From Hirudo medicinalis (lineage: Eukaryota > Annelida > Clitellata > Hirudinida > Hirudinidae), in NCBI GenBank assembly GCA_011800805.1, contig MPNW01000003.1:151672-215671 (forward strand): 64,000 nucleotides of DNA, written 5' to 3'. The position numbers were made by a program, and so were the translations under genes. The notes beneath the pieces were generated by a model. That model saw only the letters and a list, made by a program, of their open reading frames with translations. It was not told the DNA's origin and made no database searches. This document shows, piece after piece, positions 53,201-64,000 of this stretch. Each line of letters starts with the position of its first letter. Within the stretch, counting starts at the first letter, position 1.

Positions 53201-56195
53201 TTTTTCTTCTTTGATTTCTTCAGTCCATCATCATCCACATCACTCTTGAGCTCAACATTATCACCAACATCTTCAACATCATCCTCACTATTTAAATTAT
53301 TATCATCATTGTCTTCTTCATCACTGTTCATCAATGACTTGAATTTGTTGGAATTTTTCTTTCTCTTTGAATTGCAGTGTTCTGAGGTTACGAGAATTGC
53401 AAGTTGTCAAGATGCGCAAAATTTAATAAGACCTAATTAGATAATTCTTTGTAATATTTCCAAGACTCATTACATTTAGTAATCAAAAAGTTTACATTGG
53501 GCAAATTCATGGAATGATTGGTCAAGGGCAGAAAACGTACCAATGACTTTTTCAATCATGTCATCACAATTGTCTAAATCGTCATCATAAGCATCAGCAT
53601 GTTCTTCTTCTGCAGCATCTTCCAATCCAAACTGTTTGTCATCATTACTCAAATCAAAATCTCTTGCTCCCAAGTCTCCCTCCTGTGTATTTTGAGATAA
53701 ATTCAATATAGATCAAATACAATAATAGTTTGAATTTTTAGTTTTATATACAAATAAATATCTTTAACCTTTCCATCATCAGCATCATCATTATTGCCAA
53801 TGTTGCCAGTGCTGTCATCCATGAACAGATCTTCTGTGATCCTACTCTTCCTTCTCTTTTCAGTTTCTTTAAAATAAAAAGGAAATATCAAACATTCATG
53901 TAGATCCTTGATTAAATCTCAATAACTAAATGTGAGTCAGTTCATTCACTCAAAACAAACCTGGGGGCCCATCTGTATCATTTCCAGGCTTCCATGTCTG
54001 TGTGCTCAAATGTTCACTTAAAGCTTTTGAACATTCATTCATGAATTCATCATCCTCATTTGGAAAATTTCCATCTCCTTCATTGTCATCATCATCATCA
54101 TCATCTCTCCCATCATCATCATTGCTCTTTGTTGATTCCTCCCGAGCCTCACCTTTTCCTTTGGTAAACTTTTGCTTAAGTAGCCTGTTAATACTTCTGA
54201 TACTTTTGTCTATGTCAGCATCAAAACTATCATCAATGTTCTTATCATTCTCTTCATTTCCTTCACCATCCTCATCTTCCATCTTGCTTTTTTGGAACTT
54301 CTGCAACTTCTTATCCAGAATATTCTTTCTCCTCTTACTACAATGTTCATCCCCTTCTTCATCTTCATCACTATCCTTCTTTTTCTTTTTTGATCCATCT
54401 TTTTTTCTTAGCATTACCTTCTTTGACATTACCAATAGCTTCTGCATCATCACTTTCATTTCCATCTTCTTCATCATCTTCATCCCCATCTTTTGATCCT
54501 CCTTTCTTACTTTTTTCAAGCTGAATTTTCAATTTCTTTTTCCGAAGTTTTTCCTTGATTTTTTGTAGACTTCGTTTTGCTGCAATCATAAATCATAAAC
54601 AGTTATTACATTGAAAAGTCCTTTTTGATTGCATTGCAAATAGTTGCAAGGTAATCACAAAAGCAGAGAACTCACCCGTCTTGGTTTTTGGATGTTTTCC
54701 CTTCTCCTTCCTAGATTTCATTTGTTCCTTTATGTCCCGAATGTCCTTCTTCGGATTGTATTCATCACCACTCGAATTACCACTCACTTCTTCCTCCTCT
54801 TCTTTATCACTCTCCTCATCATTGCTTTCATCTCTATCTCCATCATTCTCATCGTTGCACTCACTGCCAGCATTAACATCCATAGCAACATCATCCATAT
54901 CTCCATTACTGATTTCTTCACTTTTTGATTCCACTGAAGTTTGGACTCTTGTGTCACTTGATAACCCAAGAGACTTCTTTGAAATTGTCAGTTTTATTCT
55001 TGGTGTCTCAGCCTGTGAATTTGCATGACTGGATGGCTCTTTATTCCTGCCAACTTTTGAACACCCATTCTCTGCAGGACACTCCTTTCCATTTTTTAGA
55101 GTTCCCTCCTTCATCTTTCTTTTCTTCCTGTTTCTAGTTTTAGACCCTCTAGATGATTTAACATTAGAAAAAGCAGTCAAAAGATTGCTGAGATTAGAGT
55201 TGATCTTGTTGCAGATCTCTTCTAGTTTACCAAGAGCCAGACTCTCACAAGTGAGATCAATCTTCTTAACTTGAGACAAAGCATATGATAAAGAATTGGA
55301 CAAGGTCCTTGATATTGGGACAAGGGAAGAGACACTTTCTTCAAAAGCCTCCAAGTTCAGCTTTGCATTTTCCTGTTCCATGAGAGTTAATTGTAGGTTT
55401 TTCACCTCCCAGTGGTTAGGTGCATTCGCAGACGATTGAATGTTGCTCCCCTCACAGTTGTCATCATCGTCGTCATCTTCGGCAGTTATGGTTATGCGGG
55501 CCCCACTATCAATAGCCAACTTTAGCTCTTCATATTTGCTCCTCAAGCAAGCCAAAGGTTCATAGTCACAAACATAGCAGCACCATTTATCTGGGGATCA
55601 CATTTAATCATTATTTGTAGAAATTTCCAAAATATTTAAAGCAAGATTATAATCATCTCACCTGTAGATTCAACTCGTTTGAGTTCCTCTTCCCCCAGAT
55701 TGATGGTGATGCATTCCTTGCAGAAGACATTGGAACAGTTGTTACAGCAGAACACATCACCACCATCTCCACACCACCTGCATTGCAAGTCTGTTCCATC
55801 CTCTCCTTTTTCAATCTCTCCACTGGTATACCACTTAAAACATTTCTAGAAGCCAGAAATGATGTCAAAATAATGTTAGTGAAAATCATATGTCTTAGGA
55901 TAACAAGAACAAAATGATTGCAAACCTTGCAGATGAGCACTCTGAGTACGGGATGCTGGAAGGTAGATCTCTGTTTGTAGACATTTACTTCTCTATGACA
56001 GGAGGTGCATGATATGTCTGTAGTATTGAACTCCACTACTGTCAGGTTTGATAGTATCATAAATATAAGGCAAGTGATACAGACTAAGTTAATAATGATA
56101 ATGTAAATAATAAGAGTCACTAGTATTGCTGTAATTACAAAAATAATAAAATAACCTTTGTTGTCTGCATCGTTGTTTAAACACCCTGAAGCCAT
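47251..56195 (-). CDS. ATRX: ATRX chromatin remodeller
   Basis: SNF2-type ATPase that deposits H3.3 in heterochromatin; the ADD module reads unmodified H3K4 with H3K9me3. About 28 exons, near 1,840 residues (human 2,492). Exons: 56156-56195, 55926-56038, 55662-55845, 54676-55590, 53961-54579, 53769-53866, 53541-53682, 53138-53381, 52829-53072, 52609-52767, 52395-52545, 52218-52327, 52000-52140, 51702-51879, 51471-51608, 51233-51408, 50893-51132, 50681-50825, 50471-50616, 50226-50403, 50062-50143, 48626-48740, 48345-48522, 48101-48280, 47842-48022, 47639-47721, 47251-47570. ADD: paired Cys from [10 protein letters not shown] to [12 protein letters not shown] long acidic/Lys-rich middle follows, then Walker [13 protein letters not shown], and the C lobe [13 protein letters not shown] and [15 protein letters not shown]. 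One-base breaks occur at 54400-54406, 50768-50771 and near 47480; one junction (50062/48740) is out of phase. Probably sequence errors. Confidence 0.95.
49030..49995 (+). mobile_element. R2-like retrotransposon fragment in an ATRX intron
   Basis: Plus-strand translations give [19 protein letters not shown], matching FTWRHNHVLKVVTEAMKTA in the fragment at 32860-34010. Further on comes [20 protein letters not shown], equivalent to the PDxVLWSxxxxxVxxxELTVPWE box of R2-like elements. The end near 49900-49990 (YLSKDPC) matches 33880-34005. Broken by stops; antisense to ATRX. Confidence 0.75.
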
Positions 56196-58065
56196 GTTAT
56201 GAAGATTACTTTAAGGAATTAGAACTTTAGCATCACAATTCTCTGAAACTAATTCCATCACATCATGTTTAAAACAAGTCAATGGAAAAAAAAGTGTCCA
56301 ACCAAAAGGAAACATAATTTTAAAAGTGTGTTGTGGTATTGCCAACATGCTTATTTATATGGGAAAGGATAGAATTAATATTAATGTGGAATTTAGACGA
56401 AAATCATAAACAATTAATTACAGAAAAACTAATAGAAATATGAATAAACCACGAAAGCGTTCCTTAGTGTTACGATAGCAAAACTTTATTAAATCCATCA
56501 AGATCCAAAAGCAATGTCATTTAAGTGTAAACTTGAATGTGTTTATGTCTAAAGCATAATTATTCAATTATTGTGCTTGCCGAAGAAATTCTAGCGCGAA
56601 GGAAGCAGAAAATTGTTCATATTGCCAAAACTAAATACTAATTTTGTTCTTACAGCAATATGTTTCACAAAAGACCACGAAAGCGCCAAATTACTTAGAC
56701 AAACACAATAACAACCCTTCGGAGTGGTTACGCCGATTTTGGATGCATATTTTGGTAAACTTCCACATTTCAGAAATGAATATGAAGTTATATTTACGAG
56801 TTCTCTTCAAATAGTTAAAATTTTTGAAATAACCGATTTTAAGATGAATTCATCAGCTAATACGTTCTAACCAATAGCGCTTTAAGATGTGAACAATTGA
56901 ATTTTTCTGGTACCTCCACCGCAAAATCTTTTTATCTAAAATTAGCAGTTGTTTTTATCAGGAGATTTCATAAATAATCTACACCGAAAACTGTTACTGA
57001 AAATTAGAAAATTTAACATAATTACATTGCACGCAATTTTATCGCGTCTCTGATCTTCATGTTGCGAAATATTAACAATCGTTTTGGAGTCCGCTTTGCT
57101 TCGGCATGCTCCGAATGTAATATAATGGCAAAATGAGCCCGAGTTTGATTAAGTGGCATATGTCCAAAGAGAACTTCAAGACCACTTAAATATTGGTCAG
57201 ATCAGGTAATAGAAGGGGAGAGTCTGTTCCAGATCCGAGGATCAACAACGTCTGCAGATCTGCGGTCCATCGCCGAAAGTCGTGCAGATTTGACGAGGGC
57301 GCCTTTATCTGCTGATCTGAGCCCACGGAAGATAGGTATGACGGTGGGTAACCCAGGAGACTTGAAAATCATAGTGCAAAGTTTTGTCTATTATTTGGCG
57401 AATGCGTAGCCATTGCGGCCATGAAGTAGAGTAGCATGGTCATGCTTTCTTATGTTTTTGCTAATAAACCACTCTGGTTTGAACTCTAGTAATTACAATC
57501 ACTCAATCGTTATTTTGTGAAGTTCGATAGTTGGTGGAATGTCAACCCATCTCGATGTTGCAACAAAATAAAAGATCCATTCAGAAGCAATTGATTGGCC
57601 AGATGAAGATATATCTAATATCATGGAAGTCTTTTAAGTTGACTCCATGTAAAACCATAAGTGTAACAGATGTGTTAGTAACATGCAGTGAGCAATGAGT
57701 TTAACCAAGTCAAGGTCCCATGCTTCAATCACTTTAACATAGCAAAAATGAAGGGAGAATGCCACCCCTAACCTCTGAGACTGACAAATAGATGAGCCAA
57801 ATGGCCAAGAATGGCTACTTTAGAAATTTTTGGAGGGGGAGGTGCAGATTCAGTGTTTGTAACACATGCTAGGGAGAATGATGGAAGACCCAACATCACT
57901 TTATCTAGAACCTAATTTTTCTTATGATGGGTGTGTTGGGACACCTTAGACAAATTATAAAATAAATTTATATGGTATGCTTTCTCCTGAGACTCAGGCC
58001 AATATGCTTCATCCTCCTCATGTATGGTTCTGTACATAAGACATAGTTCATAATTGCAAATAATT
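56196..58065. other. Spacer between ATRX and GATB
   Basis: ATRX 5' flank and GATB 3' flank. It contains LINE family B copy 2 (57130-57480); otherwise no gene or motif is recognised. Confidence 0.55.
57130..57480 (-). mobile_element. LINE fragment, family B, copy 2
   Basis: Minus strand reads VDPRIWNRLSPSIT, the counterpart of GPHIWNRLPPSIT in the copy at 17820-18290, with shared flanking nucleotides on both sides. Truncated and dead. Confidence 0.6.
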
Positions 58066-60738
58066 TTATTTTGTAAGTAAATCCTGAAAAATCCTTGTAA
58101 CACTTTGTCCATTGGCTCTTCCTCCCGTTTTTTTTTGTACTTGTCCAATGAAGAAATTCATAACCTTTTTATTCCCAGCTTTGAAATTCCTCACCTTAAA
58201 CATTGTAAATCATTAAAAAATATATTTTGCTTATAAAACAAAGCCCTGCATACAGCCTCCTGATGCTCCTCAACCAGTTCTTGGCATATTTCCATCAAGG
58301 AGGAAATATCTGAGAGCTGCTTCATATTTTCCTTCTCCACAATAAGTCTTGCAGATTTCACACATTGAGTTGGATCCATCAACATGTCTAAAACCTGATG
58401 TGTATTATAAACATAACTTGTTTACAAAAACACTTTAAATGATATTGTTATGCTTACCTTTCTAGCAATAGTCAGATTGATTGTCTTTTCAACAAGGAGC
58501 ATTAACATTATTTCTAGGACTTCCATTGTATCTAATTTACTGTAATTTATTCAGCAGATTCAAGTAGTTGTAATATTTCACAAATCAAAACTTCAGAAAG
58601 TTGTTTCAATGTGGAGCCACAACATATTAGCTCAATGATATCATGAATAATTACCAAAAAACTCAAGGACAAATTACCTTTCATTCAAAGATGTGTTCCT
58701 TTTGTTGATAAGAGCTAGAATCTCATTGATGCAGAAGTTTGCAATCGAAAAATTTAACTTCTGGTCATTTATATGTGATGAACACTTGTTGTACAAGTAA
58801 AGGAGCTCTGGAATTGACTGAAACAACACCAAACTTATGTAAAACATTTTTGATTTGTAAAAATTAATGCTGCACTGACAACAAGAATGACACTCTGTTC
58901 TAAGGTCAGCTTATTTTCCTTCACCAGCCAATCTCTCTTCATTCTAGGAAGCATTGGCAATTCTTTTCTCATAGCTTGAAGATCCTCTTTTATGTGGAGT
59001 GGAACCAGATTTGGTTCTGGTAAGAATCGGTAGTCATGGACCTTTTCTTTGTCTCTCAAAACAATCGTGCAGCTATTGAAACAGTGGATTGAATTAATGA
59101 TCCCGCTTGAAAAATGGGTCAGATTGTAAACATACTCAGCCTCACTATCGTAAAACATGGTCTGGTTCTCCACAGGAATGCCATTTTCCAGGGATTTTAT
59201 CTGCCTTTCTATTTCAAATTCTGGAAAGATTATTAATAAATCTGAATAAATATCAAAGACGTAAATTTCAAAGCAAGTAATTTGCCAACCCACTGCTCTT
59301 CCAAGAGACCTTATGCTATTGAGGTTTTTAACTTCTGTCCTCACTCCCAATGGATCATTTGGTTTTCTTACTGAAATGCTGGCATCAACTCTCAATGAAC
59401 CCTCTGTTTAAAGTAATTCAATCAGCTAATATTAAATAAGTGCTAACAGTGATGTTATTTAAGCAATAATTAATAACCTTCCATTTTGGCATTGCATGAC
59501 CCAATAGTTTGTAATACGAGCTGAAGTTCTTTGACAAAGGCCACTACTTCTTTTGCAGACTTAAAATCAGGTTCTGTTATTATCTCCATCAAACCAATAC
59601 CTGGAAAAAGTGTCAATAATAAGGTAAGAGTATTAAAATATTTCACTTTTGAAATCTTTAAAGTATAAAAGATCAAGAAAAACCATCATCAAAGATTTAT
59701 TAATTCAATAAAAAATGAGCTTTGTTCAACAACTACATCTGCGCATAGCAATCAGTAGGCAATCAATTTTACAGATTTTAGCAGTTGTAATGTTCTTGCC
59801 ACATTATGTAAGTGCCACACATATCAATATCTGTTTTAATTATTCCAACCTGCTCGATTGAGATCGATCAAGCTCATCTTATCCATAATATTGTGGAGAC
59901 TCTTTCCGCTGTCTTGTTCTAGTTGAATCTGGGTTAAATGAGCCATCTTCTCGATGAAGTTCTTACCCTCGTAGATGGGGTAAATTAAGTGACCTTTTGA
60001 AGCTAATGGCAGTCTTTTCTGAGTTATTTGATAACCTGCCTTAAAAAAAACACATTCATATATATCTTTTAAAATTCTTACTGATATTCAACATAAAACT
60101 AACTGGAAGGTCTGCATAGAAGTAGTGCTTTCTGTCAAAATAGGATACTCTGTTAATTATGCAGTTTAAAGATACAGCCGTTTTTAGGGCTGCTGTGACG
60201 CAAGCTTTGTTCAACACCTGTTCAATCAAAAATTTGTTTCACAAAATATTAGAAAAAATTGCTATAGTTTTTCACAATTATCTATGTTTTTTTTAAAATT
60301 ATATAATAAAAAATATTTTGTTTAATTCATACTGGCAATGTTCCTGGAAGCGAAGCATCGAAGAATGACACGGAATTATTTATTGGAGCTCCAAAATTGG
60401 TTGCTGATCCAGAAAACAGCTTGGAATTTGCACTAATTTGTGCATGTATTTCAAGTCCTATTACAGGCTCCCAGCCATCAGTTCTGCCAGAAAGTTTTGC
60501 AATTAAATTCACAATAATTTAATTATAGGGGACCAAATTATCTTAAGCAGATATTCATCAAAATATTTCTGAATAAAACTAACTTTTACCAGATTATTCA
60601 ATGTCACACAGTAAATGTAAAAGCACTCCTAAGCAATCCGAGAAAATAAACTCACTCGATCTTCCGTATAGATTCACATACTTTACTGAAATACCACCCC
60701 AAAGTCGTCTGTACACGTTTCGATGCCAAAAGCCTCAT
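58066..60738 (-). CDS. GATB: Mitochondrial Glu-tRNA(Gln) amidotransferase subunit B
   Basis: Subunit B of GatCAB, which converts Glu-tRNA(Gln) to Gln-tRNA(Gln) in mitochondria by phosphorylating the tRNA-bound glutamate. Twelve exons join in frame to 513 residues (human 557): 60656-60738, 60333-60483, 60104-60217, 59850-60039, 59478-59600, 59290-59403, 59136-59220, 58883-59072, 58678-58817, 58458-58539, 58254-58394 and 58066-58194. Signatures: [77 protein letters not shown] and [10 protein letters not shown]. The helical and YqeY-like tail is shorter than human. The start at 60738 gives a basic N-terminus ([12 protein letters not shown]), fitting a mitochondrial presequence. No frame breaks. 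Confidence 0.96.
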
Positions 60739-61412
60739 CCCTCTCAATCTACGCAAGTTTAGATTTTAAAAGTAAATCGCAATGCAAAGTGATCAATGCA
60801 AAGAAAATCGTAGATAATTAATTGAAATAAAAAAATGTATTATTAATACAATAATTATTAAATAATGAGAAAATTGTTTAAACAAATATTTATAGTATTA
60901 AATAAAAATCTGAGTATTGCAATACAAAAATAACCTAAGTGTCACGTTTAAGGAACTGCTTTAATTTACTCTGCCAGTTAGATATAATTCTAAACATTTG
61001 CAGTTATCGCATGCCCCCCCTTCTCCCAAATGATCTCTATTGCACATTATCAGCACCTAATGGCTCGATAATCACCTCAGAACGCTAGCCTAGAAATTGC
61101 TGATACTGTAAACCAATCCCTTTAATAACCTTTTCAAAAACAAAAGGCTACTCCAACAAACACATGATAAATTTAACACATGACATATAAACTTAACGTG
61201 GTATCGATTTAGTGGGCAAAGACCACCAGCTATAGTGACAAAAATTAGTCTGTATGGGCAAAGACAACAATTTTAGCAATTACCACGCCTACTAAACACT
61301 GGTTCCAGAGTAGGCACTCCATCAGCATAGCCTAATAAAAATGTCACAGAAAAACTGTATAACAGAAGCAACCATTTAATCATATACATGCAATTGCTAT
61401 TATAAGATTCAA
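60739..61412. other. Spacer between GATB and SART1
   Basis: Same-strand genes: GATB 5' flank and SART1 3' flank. AT-rich; includes a CCCCCCC run near 61014-61020. No feature recognised. Confidence 0.55.
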
Positions 61413-64000
61413 TTATTTTGTAATAATGTTTGTCACAAGTCCTTTTCCACCACTCAAAACCACATAAGGAACCTTATTTGCCTTTTGCTTATCTTGCAGA
61501 AGCTGAGCAGTGTTGAGAGGAGTATCTGTGGAGCTCATTGACCTCATCAAAGCATCCTCCTCAGACTTCTTCATCCTTTTTTCTAATTTCTTTTTCCCAG
61601 ATCCTTTTCCATGGAACCTATGAGACAATGTCCTGAATGCTTCCTTTTTGGACATCTCTCTACCTTGATCATCCACATACTCCAATTTTATCNCTTCTTC
61701 ATCCTTTTTTCTAATTTCTTTTTCCCAGATCCTTTTCCATGGAACCTATGAGACAATGTCCTGAATGCTTCCTTTTTGGACATCTCTCTACCTTGATCAT
61801 CCACATACTCCAATTTTATCTCTGGTTTATAACCTTGCTTTTCCTTGAACTCAACAATAGGGCCTCCGCCACCAGCTGAATATTTACTTCTTCTTCCAGA
61901 ATACTTGTCATCCATGTCATCTAACCGTTTATCCTCAATTGAATAATTCTGTGCCTCCAAGTTTGACTGCTTGGGGGCATTAACTTGTCTTGCAGCATTT
62001 GCATCCAAATATCCCTTCTTTGAAGCAAGTTTCAGCGCAGCACCCAAACCATGGTCAATAATTGGCTCTTCATCAAGGACATGATTCTCTTCAACTTTAG
62101 TTTCAACTGGCTTCTCATCTATCTCCACAGATTGCCATCCTTGGTGCTCTGCTTCATCATTTCCACTTTGTTCTATTTCCATTTCTTCATAGTCTTCATC
62201 CTTGAATGGATTGGGACCAGAAGTCATGAAATCTCCTAAAGTACGACAAAACTCTGCTGTTGAGTTCATGTAGAAGTTGCTGTTAGGAAGGTCAGCATTG
62301 CTATTCTCCAATGGTTCAGACTTGATGCGCAACACAAGATTATCAAAGTTGGTCATGTCCTGTTTGGCTTTTCTACTTTTCTTTTCTAATTCCATTTCGA
62401 GCCACACCCTATCATTGCCTATTTCCAATTCGTCATCCATGCCCAACAAATCATCATCATCATCTTCCTTTTTTAAACCTGCCTCAATGTCTTCAACTGA
62501 TGGCAATTTGGGGTAATCATTAACCATAACAGCATTTGTTGGTTCCAAATCATGTCTGGGAGGCTCTTCCTCATTGGTTGACGAGGCCAACAAATCATCA
62601 GCTGTCAATCTTACTTTCTTTCTCACATTTTTTTTCATCTTTTTGTTTGGCTTTTTGAAAGTGGCCATTTCTTCCTGAGTATAATAATTACTTACAGGGA
62701 GAAGCTCAGGCAGTCTCAATGTTTCATTGATGACATTCAATCTGATAACATCAGGTTTTTTGTTATTTTCAGCTTTGCCCTGGTTTCCAATCACAAAAGA
62801 ATTCTTCTTGGGACCTCCCCTAATTTCATCATCATATTTGCCCAAGACTATTTTCTCTTTAAAGTTGCCCTGATCATCAAATTCTTGATCATCGTACGGA
62901 TTATAGACAGGCTTGTTCTTCTTGTTTTCAATATTTTGCAAGGCCTTTTCATCATCAACTATGTTAACATTCACCAAAACATCATCTCCATCTTCCAAGA
63001 CTCCCTTGTCCTTCAGGGTAAGAATAACATCTCTTCCTTCCTTAAAGCTGTCAACATTGTGCTCAATTTTAAGTCCCTTTAAATCGCCTGATTTGTAGGC
63101 TTTTGTTCCGCTTCCAAATTCCTTTTCCACAAGACTTCCAACTCCAAATTCACGATCCAACTCATCCATTGCTTTAGCTCTTGCCTCTTCTAGTTTCTTC
63201 TTAGCTGCTTCTTTCCTGGTTCTTTCCACCCATGCTGCTGCAGACTCATCTTCTGCCATCTGACCAAGAGGATTTGCCTATCACAAAAAAAACATGTCAA
63301 TATAATCATTCTTGCAATTTAACCTTAGAATTTTTCAAGTCTCACCTTAAATAGGCTTTCCTCAAGTCTTCTTTTCTCTTTCATAGTTTGGAGCTTCTCT
63401 CTCAAAGCTTCCTCTCTTTTGACGTCATTCAAGTTGATAGCAGGGGCATGCACATCAGGTTTATCAGTTGAAGATGAGGCTTTTTCTTTGTTGTCATCCG
63501 TTGTCAGAGGTTTAAGTCCAAGTTTGGCTCTAAGCTTGTTGGTTTCCTCAATGCTCAGCGAGAGCTTCTCAGTTGCACCACTCTCTTCATTGTCATCACC
63601 TTTTCCAGCAGAATTCTACGATTATAAATTTAAAAAAAAAAACATATAAATAAGGAAAATTGGATAAAATGCAATCTCTAACATTACAACATTCTAAGAA
63701 TGTAATAAACCAATTAATTATAAAATCTACTTCAATGAAAAATTTAATACAATTTACCTCAATTCTTTGTTCTATGCATGCGCTTTTGACAGGATCATCG
63801 CCTCGTCTGGGCTTCTTTTCTTTAGGTTCTCTGGATGAAGATCTGGGCTTCCTCTTTTGCCTGTGATCTTTGTCATCTCTAATTCTTCCATCCTTATTGT
63901 GTCTGTCATCTCTGCGTCTCTCGTCCCTGCCATCTTTGCGCCTGTCATCTCTACTTTCCCTTCGCCGTTCGTCTCTATCATCCCTGTGACGTTCCTCTCT
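61413..64000 (-). CDS. SART1: SART1, U4/U6.U5 tri-snRNP protein (5' partial)
   Basis: Homologue of yeast Snu66, which joins U5 to U4/U6 in the tri-snRNP before spliceosome activation. Three exons are in the window: 63758-64000 (start beyond the edge), 63346-63615 and 61413-63277. The N-terminal exon is RD/RE-rich, as in the family. Then come [92 protein letters not shown] and the C-terminus SSTDTPLNT to NIITK. The reading frame is interrupted only by an exact 127 bp duplication around an N (61693). Without that artefact the last exon is one open frame. Confidence 0.96.
61566..61820. repeat. 127 bp exact duplication around a lone N
   Basis: 61566-61692 is repeated exactly at 61694-61820, with N at 61693. 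Both copies encode the same conserved SART1 peptide around LSHRFHGKG; no relative has it twice, and the extra 128 bases break the frame. A mis-joined contig overlap is the simplest reading. Confidence 0.95.

Noticed and set aside
52731..54496. Serine/histidine-rich open frames on the plus strand
   Set aside because: Mirror images of the Asp/Glu/Lys-rich ATRX exons on the minus strand.
47251..56195. ATRX as a pseudogene because of frame breaks
   Set aside because: Almost all splice sites and phases and all catalytic motifs are intact; the breaks are single bases, mostly at homopolymers.

Overview
This 64 kb window comes from a compact, AT-rich animal nuclear genome. It carries nine recognisable multi-exon protein genes with GT-AG introns, mostly 60-400 bp, and the exons join in frame into full-length homologues of conserved animal proteins. 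The gene set suggests a non-ecdysozoan invertebrate: an ATRX with an intact ADD zinc-finger module, a SAMHD1 without its SAM domain, a Snail zinc-finger factor, IFT121 and a TMEM232-like protein. CR1/L2-like and R2-like LINE debris is scattered between genes and in large introns. The sequence alone does not fix the phylum.

Layout, left to right: WDR35/IFT121 (minus, N-terminal half only), a 3.6 kb spacer, SAMHD1 (plus), SPPL3 (minus, tail-to-tail with SAMHD1), a 3.3 kb spacer with LINE debris, NARS2 (minus, with a dead LINE in one intron), an HSD17B14-like short-chain dehydrogenase (minus), a microsatellite-rich spacer with a LINE tail and the last two exons of an unidentified gene, a TMEM232-like gene (minus), the end of a second unidentified minus-strand gene, an AT-rich spacer, a Snail-family gene (plus), a 2.2 kb spacer, ATRX (minus), GATB (minus) and SART1 (minus, running off the right edge).

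By function the genes cover ciliary transport (IFT121, probably TMEM232), nucleotide and innate-immune metabolism (SAMHD1), intramembrane proteolysis (SPPL3), mitochondrial translation (NARS2 and GATB), steroid or sugar alcohol oxidation (HSD17B14-like), transcriptional repression (Snail), heterochromatin remodelling (ATRX) and splicing (SART1). They look like independent neighbours, not a cluster with one job.

The sequence shows signs of draft assembly. There are two lone N bases; one sits between two exact 127 bp copies of coding sequence in SART1. Several one-base frame breaks in otherwise intact exons of WDR35 and ATRX lie mostly at A/T homopolymers. I see no convincing evidence of a previously undescribed multi-gene system. 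The most interesting biological points are the Snail gene model without a SNAG motif, the SAM-less SAMHD1, an unidentified dispersed repeat family with three copies, a 49 bp duplication joined to a repeat tail, and two unidentified gene ends.
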